Positions 1-7,726 of a stretch of 64,000 bases of DNA are shown here, piece by piece. The translations under genes and the position numbers were made by a program. Every line of letters starts with the position of its first letter. Positions within the stretch are counted from its first letter, which is position 1. This DNA is from Ideonella paludis (GTDB lineage Bacteria > Pseudomonadota > Gammaproteobacteria > Burkholderiales > Burkholderiaceae_C). Where the stretch lies: the NCBI RefSeq assembly GCF_018069865.1, contig NZ_JAGQDG010000008.1, positions 1-64,000 on the forward strand, written 5' to 3'. Below the pieces are notes generated by a model. It searched no databases, had not been told where the DNA came from, and saw only the letters and a program-made list of their open reading frames with translations.

Positions 1-1
1 G

Positions 2-1009
2 CAGCACCTGTTCAACATCTGCCAGCCGCAGACGCTGCCTTTCTTGGAGCGCATTCGCGCTTTGATGGACGAGTTCACAACGGAAGAGGCGGGCCGAGCG
101 CCGGGCCGCTCCCAAGCTGGCCCGCATGCCCTCGGGGGATCGACTGACGTACCCGTCAGGCGAGGGGCTCCATTCACTGTGGCGGAGATCGGCTCGGCCA
201 ACAACCTGACCCGCATGGTGGAGTACACCGCTGGCACCCAGCGCCTGCACACCGCCTACTCATTCCTATTGTTAGGCCCCCAGCCCACACCCACCGCCTT
301 GGCCGAGATGCTGAACGCCTGGCAGCAGGGCGAGGGCGCCCAAGCTTGGCCCTCTTGGGCCTTGTCCAACCACGACACGCCGCGCGTGGCCAGCCGCTGG
401 GCCGAGGGCGACCCGCTGCGCATTGCGCAATGCTTGGCTTTGCTGATGGCCCTGCGCGGCACGCTCTTTCTCTACCAAGGCGAGGAGCTGGGCCTGGGTC
501 AAGCCGAGATTGCCCCCGCCGACATGCGCGACCCCTTTGGCATCGCCCATTACCCGCGCATCCCCAGCCGCGACGGCTGCCGCACGCCCATGCCCTGGCA
601 GGCGGAGGCTGCGCATGCGGGCTTCTCACACACCGAGGGCGCCACTTGGCTGCCGCTGTGGGCGCCGCACCGCGCCCTGGCGGTGGACCAGCAGGAGGCC
701 GACCCCGAGAGCCTCTTGCACTGGGCCCGCCGCCTCATCGCGCTGCGCCGCGCCCACCCCGCTTTGCGCTGGGGCGATGTGCAGGTGATGCAGGCAGACG
801 AGCAGGTGCTGGCCCTGCGCCGCCAGCACGGCACGGATGAACTCGTGTGCGTCTTCAACCTCAGCCCCACGCCCGCGCTGTGCCGCCTGAACCTTGATGG
901 GCCCGCCGCGCTGACGTGGCAAGGCAGCGCGCCTCACGAAGGCGGCACCCTGCTTCAACCCTGGGCCGTTTGGATTGGCCCCGTCTCCACCACCGCCACA
1001 CCATCATGA
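2..1009 (+). CDS. GH13 alpha-glucosidase/alpha-amylase family, 5' partial, with in-frame repeat insertion
   Basis: C-terminal 335 residues of a glycoside hydrolase family 13 exo-alpha-glucosidase; the reading frame is open from base 2, so the N-terminus lies outside the window. Visible GH13 landmarks are the beta5 acid/base Glu in TVAEIG (about residue 62) and the transition-state Asp in SNHD (about residue 125), then FLYQGEELGL and the C-terminal beta domain. Such enzymes release glucose from maltose-like oligosaccharides. Odd: between the conserved RALMDEF and TVAEIG stretches are about 30 extra Arg/Gly/Pro-rich residues, which coincide with a short interspersed DNA repeat (bases 93-175). 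The stop overlaps the next start (ATGA), so the cluster is translationally coupled. Family is confident; subfamily and whether the protein is active are not. Confidence 0.85.
   Translation, partial: QHLFNICQPQTLPFLERIRALMDEFTTEEAGRAPGRSQAGPHALGGSTDVPVRRGAPFTVAEIGSANNLTRMVEYTAGTQRLHTAYSFLLLGPQPTPTALAEMLNAWQQGEGAQAWPSWALSNHDTPRVASRWAEGDPLRIAQCLALLMALRGTLFLYQGEELGLGQAEIAPADMRDPFGIAHYPRIPSRDGCRTPMPWQAEAAHAGFSHTEGATWLPLWAPHRALAVDQQEADPESLLHWARRLIALRRAHPALRWGDVQVMQADEQVLALRRQHGTDELVCVFNLSPTPALCRLNLDGPAALTWQGSAPHEGGTLLQPWAVWIGPVSTTATPS
93..175 (+). repeat. Short interspersed repeat inside the GH13 gene (copy A)
   Basis: The segment contains CGCCGGGCCGC(T)CCCAAG near its left end, a CCCTCGGGGG block in the middle and GGGGCTCCATT at its right end. 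The same order of blocks is found, reverse complemented, at 63399-63474 between fdhA and fdhB. Similar elements are, from memory, common intergenic repeats in Comamonadaceae-type genomes. Here it is read in frame and contains no stop codon. Confidence 0.65.
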
Positions 1010-1815
1010 GTGACCTGGACATCGACAGCCTCTACCCCTTAAGCGACGCGCAGATCGCGCAATTCCGCCGCGACGGCTTCATCAAGCTCAAAGACGTGCT
1101 GAGCCCCGCCGCCTTGGCCCACTTTGGCCAAGCCATCACGCGCCTGACGATTGAGCTCAACACCCAGCAGCGCCCGCTGGAAGAGCGCAGCACTTATGAC
1201 AAAGCTTTTCTGCAGGTGATGAACTTGTGGGAGCACAGCCCGCTGGTGGGCCGCTTTGTGATGGGCCAGCGCTTGGGCCGTTTGGCGGCTCAACTGCTGG
1301 AGGTGAACGGTGTGCGGCTCTATCACGACCAGTCACTCTACAAAGAGCCCAGCGGGGGCATCACGCCTGCGCATGCCGACCAGTACTACTGGCCCTTGGA
1401 CAGCGACCGCACCATCACCGCGTGGATCCCCTTGCAGGCCGTGCCTGAGGACATGGGCCCGCTGGGCTTTTATGCCCGCAGCCAGTCGGTGGAGTTTGGC
1501 CGCGACCTGGGCATCAGCGACGAGAGCGAAGAAAAAATCAGCGCCAACATGGCCCGTCACGGCTTTGAGTTTTGCAGCGGTGCTTTTGAGCTGGGCGAGG
1601 TCAGCTTCCACCTGGGCTGGACCTTCCACAAAGCCGGGGCCAACCGCTCCGCCCTGCCGCGTTCGGTGATGACCATCATCTACATGGACGCCGCCATGCG
1701 GCTGGTGCCGGCGCTCAATGCCATCCAGGCCAACGACGCGGCCCAGTGGTGCCCGGGTGTGCAGCCGGGTGAGTTGGCGGCCAGCCGCAAGAACCCGGTG
1801 GTTTATGCCCGCTGA
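1006..1815 (+). CDS. Phytanoyl-CoA dioxygenase (PhyH) family protein
   Basis: 269-residue Fe(II)/2-oxoglutarate-dependent oxygenase of the PhyH family. The facial triad is visible as H123-x-D125 in TPAHADQYYW and H208 in TFHKAGAN, followed by Arg residues suited to 2-oxoglutarate binding. The ATG at 1006 overlaps the upstream stop; the longer in-frame extension is only read-through of the neighbouring gene. It would hydroxylate a small organic substrate in the cytoplasm. Its position between glycoside hydrolases and an isomerase-like protein suggests a sugar-derived or osmolyte-like substrate, but that is inference and the substrate is unknown. Confidence 0.85.
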   Translation: MSDLDIDSLYPLSDAQIAQFRRDGFIKLKDVLSPAALAHFGQAITRLTIELNTQQRPLEERSTYDKAFLQVMNLWEHSPLVGRFVMGQRLGRLAAQLLEVNGVRLYHDQSLYKEPSGGITPAHADQYYWPLDSDRTITAWIPLQAVPEDMGPLGFYARSQSVEFGRDLGISDESEEKISANMARHGFEFCSGAFELGEVSFHLGWTFHKAGANRSALPRSVMTIIYMDAAMRLVPALNAIQANDAAQWCPGVQPGELAASRKNPVVYAR

Positions 1816-2722
1816 CCTGGCTCAAGGACTGCCCGCGCCGCGTCTGCGGCGCGACATCAACCTGGGCACGCTGCTGGCCTTGCCGCCCGATTCCCTGGGT
1901 TGGCGCGCCAGCCTGCCCGAGCAATTGCAGATGCTGCGTGAGGATGGCCACGAGGCCGTGCAAAGCTGGGGCGACGAAGCTGTGTGGGCCGCCACCCAGG
2001 CGGCGGGCTTGCGGGCCACCGGCATGGCGCGCGTGCGCCAGCCGCAGGAGGCCGACGAGGTGGCGCGCCGCCACCAAGCGGCCGGGCTGGAGTTCACCAC
2101 CTTGCATGTGGGCACCGGCTTTGAGAGCGATGCCGAGATGGACGCTCTGGCCCATGCGTTGCTGAACGCGCAGGCCCGCCACGGCCACCCACTGTGGGTG
2201 GAAACCCACCGCGCCACCGCCACCCAAGACATCTGGCGCACGCTGCGCTGGGTGGAGCGCTTTCCTGAGTTGCGCTTTACCGCCGATTTAAGCCATTGGT
2301 ACAGCGGACATGAGCTGACTTATGGCGGCGAGTTTGCACAGCGTATGGCGCACTTGACCCCTGTCTTCGAGCGCACCCGCGCCCTGCATGGCCGCATCGG
2401 CAACAGCGGTTGTCTGCAAACCGCGTTGGACGAGGCCGGTGATTACCTAGCGCATTACCGCGCCCTGTGGACGGCCTGCTGTCTGGGCTTCTTGCAACAC
2501 GCCCAGCCCGGCGAGGTACTGAGCTTCAATGCCGAGCTGCTGCCCATGCGCGCGGGCGACTTGTGGCTGCACTATGCTCAAAGCCGCTCCGGCCACAGCG
2601 CAGCCCGTTGGGCGGGCGAGCCCACCGACCGCTATGCGGACGCCGCCCAACTCTGGCGCTTGGCCCAAGATTGCTTCGTCCAAGCTCAGGCTCAACTGAC
2701 CTTTAACAGACCCACAAGGTGA
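1805..2722 (+). CDS. Sugar phosphate isomerase/epimerase-like TIM-barrel protein
   Basis: 305 residues resembling the xylose-isomerase-like TIM-barrel superfamily (AP endonuclease 2 fold). Recognisable are LHVGTGF, LWVETHRAT and FTADLSHWY, which carry the acidic and His residues that normally bind the divalent metal. The ATG at 1805 overlaps the end of the PhyH gene by 11 bases; an upstream in-frame start at 1718 would lie deep inside that gene and is rejected. The substrate is unknown. Pairing with a PhyH enzyme suggests that the two act in sequence on one compound, which is inference from the overlap. Confidence 0.75.
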   Translation: MPADLAQGLPAPRLRRDINLGTLLALPPDSLGWRASLPEQLQMLREDGHEAVQSWGDEAVWAATQAAGLRATGMARVRQPQEADEVARRHQAAGLEFTTLHVGTGFESDAEMDALAHALLNAQARHGHPLWVETHRATATQDIWRTLRWVERFPELRFTADLSHWYSGHELTYGGEFAQRMAHLTPVFERTRALHGRIGNSGCLQTALDEAGDYLAHYRALWTACCLGFLQHAQPGEVLSFNAELLPMRAGDLWLHYAQSRSGHSAARWAGEPTDRYADAAQLWRLAQDCFVQAQAQLTFNRPTR

Positions 2723-2725
2723 TGC

Positions 2726-3685
2726 ATGCCCCTGACCACTCTGACGCGCCGCTGCGCCCTGATCGCTGCAGCGCTGCTTCTCACTTGGAACGCGCCCGCG
2801 ATGGCCGCCAGCCCTGAACCCTTGCCCCAGCCCGAATCGGGCCGTGTTGAGCGTCTGGCCAACGTGGCTTCGCAGCACGTGGACGCCCGCCATGTGGATG
2901 TCTGGTTGCCCGAGAACTTCGAGGCGCTGAAGGCCGCCGGCCAGCGCTTTCACGTGCTCTACATGCACGACGGTCAAATGCTCTATGACGCCCGCACCAC
3001 GTGGAACAAGCAGGCCTGGAATGTGGACCGCACCGTCAGCCGCCTGATGCGCGAAGGCCGCTTGCCGCCCACCCTGGTGGTGGGCGTGTGGAACAACGGC
3101 AAGTACCGCCACAGCGAGTACTTTCCGCAAAAGTACTTGGCGCATATGCGGCCCGAGGCGCGCGAGCTGCTCATCAGCAAGGGCCTTCAAAACAAGCCGC
3201 AGTCCGACGCCTATCTGCGCTTCTTGGTGCAAGAGCTCAAACCCCTGATCGACGCGCGCTACCCCACCCACACCGGGCCAGAGCACACGGCCATCATGGG
3301 CTCCAGCATGGGCGGGCTGATCTCGGTCTATGCCATGAACGAGTACCCGCAGGTCTTTGGCCGTGCGGCGGGTTTGTCCACCCACTGGATTGGCGGCTTT
3401 GAGCCCAACTCGCACATGCCGCTGGCGGCTTATGTCTATCTGCGAGATCACCTGGCCGACCCCGCCAGCCACCGCCTCTACCAAGACCACGGCACCACCG
3501 AGCTGGACGCGCTTTATGCGCCTTACCAAGTGTTTGTGAACCAGATCGTGCGCGACCGCGGCTATACCGAGAAGGGCGCGCAGGCCAACTTCATGACCCG
3601 CGTGTTTGAAGGCACGGGCCACAACGAAAAGGCCTGGGCCGAGCGGCTGGAGATTCCGCTGCTGTTCTTGTGGGGGGCACGCTGA
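2726..3685 (+). CDS. Secreted alpha/beta-hydrolase esterase (enterochelin-esterase-like, PF00756)
   Basis: 319 residues with a Sec-type signal peptide (MPLTTLTRRC, hydrophobic run, AMA-A cleavage). The fold is that of putative esterases related to Fes/IroE and antigen 85: the strand motif VLYMHDGQ, the nucleophile elbow GSSMGG (Ser about 194), and a late GHNE giving the catalytic His. It would cleave an ester such as an acetyl or feruloyl decoration on sugars in the periplasm or outside the cell. It follows the isomerase gene by 3 bases and overlaps the GH92 start, so it is part of the same coupled cluster. Confidence 0.8.
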   Translation: MPLTTLTRRCALIAAALLLTWNAPAMAASPEPLPQPESGRVERLANVASQHVDARHVDVWLPENFEALKAAGQRFHVLYMHDGQMLYDARTTWNKQAWNVDRTVSRLMREGRLPPTLVVGVWNNGKYRHSEYFPQKYLAHMRPEARELLISKGLQNKPQSDAYLRFLVQELKPLIDARYPTHTGPEHTAIMGSSMGGLISVYAMNEYPQVFGRAAGLSTHWIGGFEPNSHMPLAAYVYLRDHLADPASHRLYQDHGTTELDALYAPYQVFVNQIVRDRGYTEKGAQANFMTRVFEGTGHNEKAWAERLEIPLLFLWGAR

Positions 3686-5958
3686 TGCTGCGCCGCTGGT
3701 GGGGGGCGGCGGCTATGGCGCTCACGGCCTTATCGGTGCTCTCGGCGCAGGCCGCACAGGCCAAGCCAGGCGCTGCCGCGACCGACTTCACCCGCTTGGT
3801 CGACCCCTTTGTGGGCACCCAGGGCACCGGCCACACCTTTCCAGGGGCGGTGCTGCCCTTTGGCATGGTGGCCCCCAGCCCTGACACGAATGACCGCGGC
3901 TGGAGCTACAGCGGTGGCTACCAGCACGCCGACGCCCGCATTCGCGGCTTCTCTAACACCCACATCAGCGGCGCCGGCATCCCCGAATTGGGCGACATCC
4001 TGCTGCAGCCCCACCAAGGCCAGCCCTGGACGGCCGCCACCACCGACTTTTCTTTGGCCAAGAGCCGCGCCAGTGAGCACGCCCGGCCCGGCTACTACCG
4101 CGTGCGCCTGCCCCAAGCCCAGGTGACGGTGGAGCTGAGCGCCACCCAGCGCGTGGCCTGGCACCGCTACACCTTTGCGCGCGGCGGCAAGGTGCAGGTG
4201 CTGGTGGACGGCCAACATGGCCTGAACTTTGTGATGGGCGAGCTGCCCGATGGCCGCCAACCCGAGCGCGTGCTGTCTGTGGCTGACCATGCGCTGCGGC
4301 CCGAGGCAGGCGAGTGGCAGCTCACCGTACATTCGCGTAACTGGGTCGAGCGCCAGGCCTCTGCCGCTGTGCGCTTTGACCACCCCATTCACAGCGTTAT
4401 TGACCTGCCCCTGCGCCCCGGCGAGCGCGCTCCGCGCCAAGTCTTCACGTTTGACTTGAAGGGCGGCCGCGTGCTGCAGGCCAAGGTGGCACTCTCCACC
4501 GTGGACGTGGCCGGCGCCTGGGCCAATATGGCGGCAGACAACGTCGCCAGCTTTGAGGCCGTGCGCCAGCAAGCCCAGGCCATTTGGAACGCGCACCTGG
4601 GCCGCATCCGCCTCCACCAGGCCCCCGCCACCCAGCAGCGCATCTTCTACACCGCGCTCTACCATGTGTTCATCCACCCCAGCGACATCGCCGACGCCGA
4701 CGGCCGCGTGCGTGGCCCGCGCGGTGAGGTGCTTCAAACCCGCAGCGGCCACTACTACAGCACCCTTTCGCTGTGGGACACCTTTCGCGCAGTGCACCCG
4801 CTGTTCACCCTGATCGCGCCCGAGCGGGTGGACGGCATGGTCCAAACCCTGCTGGACCACCATGCCCAACAAGGCTATTTGCCGTTGTGGACGGCCTGGG
4901 GCCGCGAAACCCACACCATGATCGGCAACCCGGCCTTGCCGGTGATCGCCGACGCGATGGCCAAAGGGTTTAAAGGCTTTGACCATCGCGCGGCTCTGCA
5001 AGCCATGGTCGAAACCAGCACCCGGCCCCGCACCCATGCGCCCGAATGGGCGCAGCGCGACTGGACCCTGCTGGATCAATATGGCTACTTGCCCTTTGAC
5101 AAAGAACCGGGCGAGTCCGTCTCCAAAACCCTGGAGCTGGGCTATGGCGACGACGCCGTGGCCCGCGCCGCCGCCCTCTTGGGCGACACGGCCACACAAG
5201 CCCGCTTTGCCGCCCGCGCAAAGGCCGGCTACACGCAGCTCTGGGATGCAAGCACCCAAGTCATGCGCGGCAAAGACAGCCAAGGCCGCTGGCGCGAGCC
5301 CTTCAACCCCGACACGCCCACCTCGCCGCTGAACAACCCCGGCGACTACACCGAGGCCAATGCCTGGCAATACACCCTCACCCCCGCCCTGCACGACCCC
5401 GAAGGCCTGCGCCGCCTGATGGGCGGCGAGCAAGCCCTGGCCCGTTGGCTCGACGCCTACTTCAGCCGCGCCGCGGCTGGCGACAACAAACACCTGGGCC
5501 AAGAAGCCATGATCGGCCAGAACGCCCACGGCAACGAGCCCAGCCACCACGCCGCTTGGCTCTATGCCTACAGCAGCACGCCCTGGAAGGGCCACGCCCT
5601 GGTGCAACGCATCGCCCAGAGCTTTTACCGCGAAGGCCCACGCGGCTTGATCGGCAACGACGACTGCGGCCAAATGAGCGCCTGGCTGGTCTTTGCCACC
5701 CTTGGCCTCTACCCCGTCACCCCCGGCCAAGCCCACTACACCCTGGGCCTGCCCCTGGTGCGCCAAGCCACGCTGCAGTTGGGGCCCACCCAAACCCTGA
5801 CGCTGACCGCGCCGGCTGAAGCCCTAGCGCCTGCGATGCGTGGCCGGGCGCACCGACTGCAAGCGCTGTTGGATGGCCGGCCGGTGGCGGCGGCTGAGCG
5901 GGTGCCGCATAGCGAGTTGGTGGGGGCGCGGACGCTGCGGTTTGGGGTGGCGAGGTGA
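3685..5958 (+). CDS. GH92 family alpha-1,2-mannosidase
   Basis: 757 residues from the ATG at 3685 (TGATG overlap with the esterase stop); a GTG 15 bases upstream is possible. There is a signal peptide (MLRRWWGAAA to AQA-K). GH92 hallmarks are GHTFPGAVLPFGMVAPSPDT near the N-terminus, SGAGIPELGD, GNEPSHH with a catalytic Glu, and NDDCGQMSAW near the C-terminus. GH92 enzymes are Ca2+-dependent exo-alpha-mannosidases, mostly acting on N-glycan or yeast mannan side chains. It closes the cluster, implying that the locus handles mannose-containing as well as glucose-containing glycans. Confidence 0.9.
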   Translation: MLRRWWGAAAMALTALSVLSAQAAQAKPGAAATDFTRLVDPFVGTQGTGHTFPGAVLPFGMVAPSPDTNDRGWSYSGGYQHADARIRGFSNTHISGAGIPELGDILLQPHQGQPWTAATTDFSLAKSRASEHARPGYYRVRLPQAQVTVELSATQRVAWHRYTFARGGKVQVLVDGQHGLNFVMGELPDGRQPERVLSVADHALRPEAGEWQLTVHSRNWVERQASAAVRFDHPIHSVIDLPLRPGERAPRQVFTFDLKGGRVLQAKVALSTVDVAGAWANMAADNVASFEAVRQQAQAIWNAHLGRIRLHQAPATQQRIFYTALYHVFIHPSDIADADGRVRGPRGEVLQTRSGHYYSTLSLWDTFRAVHPLFTLIAPERVDGMVQTLLDHHAQQGYLPLWTAWGRETHTMIGNPALPVIADAMAKGFKGFDHRAALQAMVETSTRPRTHAPEWAQRDWTLLDQYGYLPFDKEPGESVSKTLELGYGDDAVARAAALLGDTATQARFAARAKAGYTQLWDASTQVMRGKDSQGRWREPFNPDTPTSPLNNPGDYTEANAWQYTLTPALHDPEGLRRLMGGEQALARWLDAYFSRAAAGDNKHLGQEAMIGQNAHGNEPSHHAAWLYAYSSTPWKGHALVQRIAQSFYREGPRGLIGNDDCGQMSAWLVFATLGLYPVTPGQAHYTLGLPLVRQATLQLGPTQTLTLTAPAEALAPAMRGRAHRLQALLDGRPVAAAERVPHSELVGARTLRFGVAR

Positions 5959-6145
5959 TTGGGGCGAGTTGGAGGCGAGAAGTCACGCGCAGCAGTTTGA
6001 GTGGCCGAGCGCTGGGATGACTGGCCGCCCCGCCGCTCCGGCGCAGATGGCTTGCAGGAGGTCAGCGTGAGCCCAGCTCATTCCGAGGGTTACTGCCCAG
6101 CCGTCCTCCCTTCAAAACGTGTCCCAAAGTGACCACCCGGGGATA
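5959..6145. other. Non-coding tail between the GH92 gene and the cassette island
   Basis: No supported gene. The sequence shifts from GC-rich to the mixed composition of the island. If an integron integrase once sat left of the LexA-like box, this is where its start would be expected on the minus strand. I can read no integrase-like peptide there. Confidence 0.5.
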
Positions 6146-6185
6146 TAGTGCTGCCCAGCCCTGCGCCAAAATGCCGATCTGTTAA

Positions 6186-6205
6186 TACTGCATGTTTATC
6201 CAGTT
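6186..6205. promoter_or_regulatory. LexA-like SOS box
   Basis: TACTGCATGTTTATCCAGTT has the CTG-N10-CAG core and flanking TA/TT of the proteobacterial LexA operator. Integron integrase promoters are known to be LexA-controlled, and this box lies where the integrase promoter would be relative to the attI-like site. The second leader copy keeps only a degenerate version. Confidence 0.55.
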
Positions 6206-6254
6206 CAAAGCGCAATACGTCTGCAGCGACAAGCACTTAGAGGCTGCTTACCCG

Positions 6255-6320
6255 GCCTGTTGCTGGCGACAGGGTTTTTTCGGGCGACAGGCATCTGTCG
6301 CCACATAAAAAAGTTAGAAA
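6255..6320 (+). other. attI-like recombination site
   Basis: Two GGCGACAGG blocks and an inverted TGTCGCC precede ACATAAAAAAGTTAGAA. The end resembles, from memory, the class 1 attI1 end (AGTCGCC, A-rich, AAAGTTAGG), with the GTTAG core at 6313. It is followed 14 bases later by the first cassette-like gene, as expected for attI. Divergent enough that this stays a candidate. Confidence 0.5.
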
Positions 6321-6333
6321 ACGGTGATAGTTC

Positions 6334-7188
6334 ATGTACCCACAAGTGAATAAACTCGACGAAAACAACAAAGAGAGAATATATAACCTATTGGTATTAA
6401 AGGGCGAGGCCTTGCTGAAGGGGCAGTTCTTGGCCTTGCGCCAAGGTAAAGCTTGCGGCGAGTTACATAGTAATTTTTTCACTGCAATTTCCGATCAAAT
6501 CGACCCACTTCTTATTTATTTAATAAATGATGAAATAACCGCATCTCTACTTGAAAGAGGGCCTTTAACAAAATTAATCGAAGAGGTTAAGAATAGTCAC
6601 TATAGCGATGAGCATTTTAAACGACTGCAATATGCGGAAGATGATTTGCAAGACCTGTTTGCAAACAGAACTGATTTTATCATCGGATCAAATTTACTTG
6701 ATTTCAAAGTAAGCACATTTTCCTCCTTTGAAAAACATGTCGAGGAGCTATATGAAAGGTTATTGCTTAGAAAACCAAGAAGCGATAAAAAAGAAAGAAA
6801 ACTTGTTGAGTTGATTTGCAAATACTCCGAAAGTAGTGACGGTGACAAGAAGGCTTCGATCTTGGAGCAAATCAAAAAAGTTACCTTCTATGTATCCAGC
6901 GCTGAAAAAATAGATTACGTTTTATCTAAATCTGGAATTCAAAAAGATAGGTTAGATGAGGTACGCATTTTTCTGAATTTTTATAGAAACCAAAGAAATA
7001 CAATTCATAACCTAGGGGTTCACAAGGGGAAAAGTCAATCCCTGATTCTTAATGGCGTTGATATAACCTTAGAAAATGGCAAGCCTAGCTACACGGAAAA
7101 TCACAACTCAGCAATTTTTGCTTGCCATGAATTGATGGATATTTATGAGTTAATGCATACTGGCATTACTGGTGAAGCCGTTTTCTAA
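6334..7188 (+). CDS. HEPN-like protein, first gene of the cassette array
   Basis: 284-residue, strongly charged, mostly alpha-helical protein in AT-rich DNA unlike its GC-rich neighbours. Near the C-terminus FYRNQRNTIHN gives R218-x6-H225 (and R221-xxx-H225), matching the R-x4-6-H signature of HEPN domains, which are ribonuclease-like or nucleotide-binding modules frequent in toxin and antiphage proteins. I do not recognise the N-terminal 200 residues. It has no signal peptide or membrane segment. The gene ends in the TAA that opens a clear attC site, so it is a mobile cassette. A defence or toxin role is inference from the motif and setting. Confidence 0.6.
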   Translation: MYPQVNKLDENNKERIYNLLVLKGEALLKGQFLALRQGKACGELHSNFFTAISDQIDPLLIYLINDEITASLLERGPLTKLIEEVKNSHYSDEHFKRLQYAEDDLQDLFANRTDFIIGSNLLDFKVSTFSSFEKHVEELYERLLLRKPRSDKKERKLVELICKYSESSDGDKKASILEQIKKVTFYVSSAEKIDYVLSKSGIQKDRLDEVRIFLNFYRNQRNTIHNLGVHKGKSQSLILNGVDITLENGKPSYTENHNSAIFACHELMDIYELMHTGITGEAVF

Positions 7189-7271
7189 CATGGCGTTCAA
7201 CCGGACTCCAAACATGCTGGCTTCATTTCATTGTGCCAGCATGTTTTCCGCCGGTTAACTAAACGTTGAAC
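7183..7271 (+). other. attC site (integron cassette recombination site)
   Basis: R'' is TTCTAAC (overlapping the stop codon of the preceding gene), L'' lies within GTTCAACCGG, the central arms AAACATGCTGGC and GCCAGCATGTTT are perfectly complementary (7210-7221 and 7235-7246), L' is CCGGTTAACT and R' is GTTGAAC (fits GTTRRRY). Total about 89 bases, in the normal attC range. The next start codon lies five bases after R', typical cassette spacing. Confidence 0.8.
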
Positions 7272-7275
7272 CGAT

Positions 7276-7659
7276 ATGCAACGACTGCTCGTTGAACGAG
7301 TTGCGCCATTCACGCCTGGGTCTGACAGTGCGACTGTGACGCTGCGGAGTGCGCAGGGCGTCATCGAGGCGTTTTGCTGGCAATGCGAATTGGCTCCCGG
7401 CGCCTACGTGGATTGCGCGCTATCTGTTTTGGATGCCGAATTGCAATCTGCCTATTTGGCTGATTGGCCGGAGGATATTCAATGCCAACGCTCTGTAGAG
7501 CGGTTGGAAAAGGTCGGCGAGTATGCTTATAGGGGCGTTGCTCGCGTTGTCGATCAGTCGCTGGGGCTGATTGAAGTGCTCGGGTTCCGGATCGACGTTG
7601 GCGAGGTTCCGTGTGACGGCGCGGTTGAGTTCCGCATTTCTCGGTTCGACGTGCGATGA
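7276..7659 (+). CDS. Hypothetical protein, cassette-borne
   Basis: 127-residue soluble protein that I do not recognise. It is acidic, has no signal peptide and few low-complexity stretches, and has a beta-rich look (alternating short hydrophobic segments, for example RGVARVVDQSLGLIEVLGFRIDV). The ATG is five bases after an attC R' box and the stop runs into a second attC-like site, so it sits as a complete single-gene cassette. GC content is intermediate between the HEPN-like gene and the host flanks. Confidence 0.6.
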   Translation: MQRLLVERVAPFTPGSDSATVTLRSAQGVIEAFCWQCELAPGAYVDCALSVLDAELQSAYLADWPEDIQCQRSVERLEKVGEYAYRGVARVVDQSLGLIEVLGFRIDVGEVPCDGAVEFRISRFDVR

Positions 7660-7720
7660 GTCGGTTCGACCCGTCATTGCATCGGACGGGTGCGTCGCCC
7701 GCTGAGCTTCCACGTTAGGT
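7655..7720 (+). other. Degenerate attC-like site
   Basis: R' is GTTAGGT (7714-7720, fits GTTRRRY), preceded by CCGCTGAGCTTCCAC in the L' position. Complementary arms ACCCGTC and GACGGGT lie at 7669-7675 and 7685-7691. The R'' box is not conserved. The next ATG follows R' by six bases. Confidence 0.5.
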
Positions 7721-7726
7721 CCCACC

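Larger units (their letters stand above)
6146..6330 (+). repeat. Integron leader-like module, copy 1
   Basis: Shares several blocks with the reverse complement of 41257-41440. These are CAGCCCTGCGCCAAAATG (6156-6173 here), then TGTTAAT, then CCTGTTGC...ACAGGG...CGGGCGAC, then a GCGACAGG block and CCAC followed by an A-run and GGTGAT just before the start codon. The shared order over about 180 bases, with divergence between, indicates two related copies of one functional leader rather than chance. It carries a LexA-like box and an attI-like end (separate entries). Confidence 0.65.

Noticed and set aside
3730-5793. A 687-codon minus-strand frame over the GH92 gene
   Set aside because: Low-complexity Gly/Val/Ala/His composition and full overlap with an unmistakable GH92 protein.
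6060-6185. Remnant of an integron integrase on the minus strand left of the LexA-like box
   Set aside because: I translated the minus-strand frames and found no integrase-like peptide; the shared leader block ends at about 6146.
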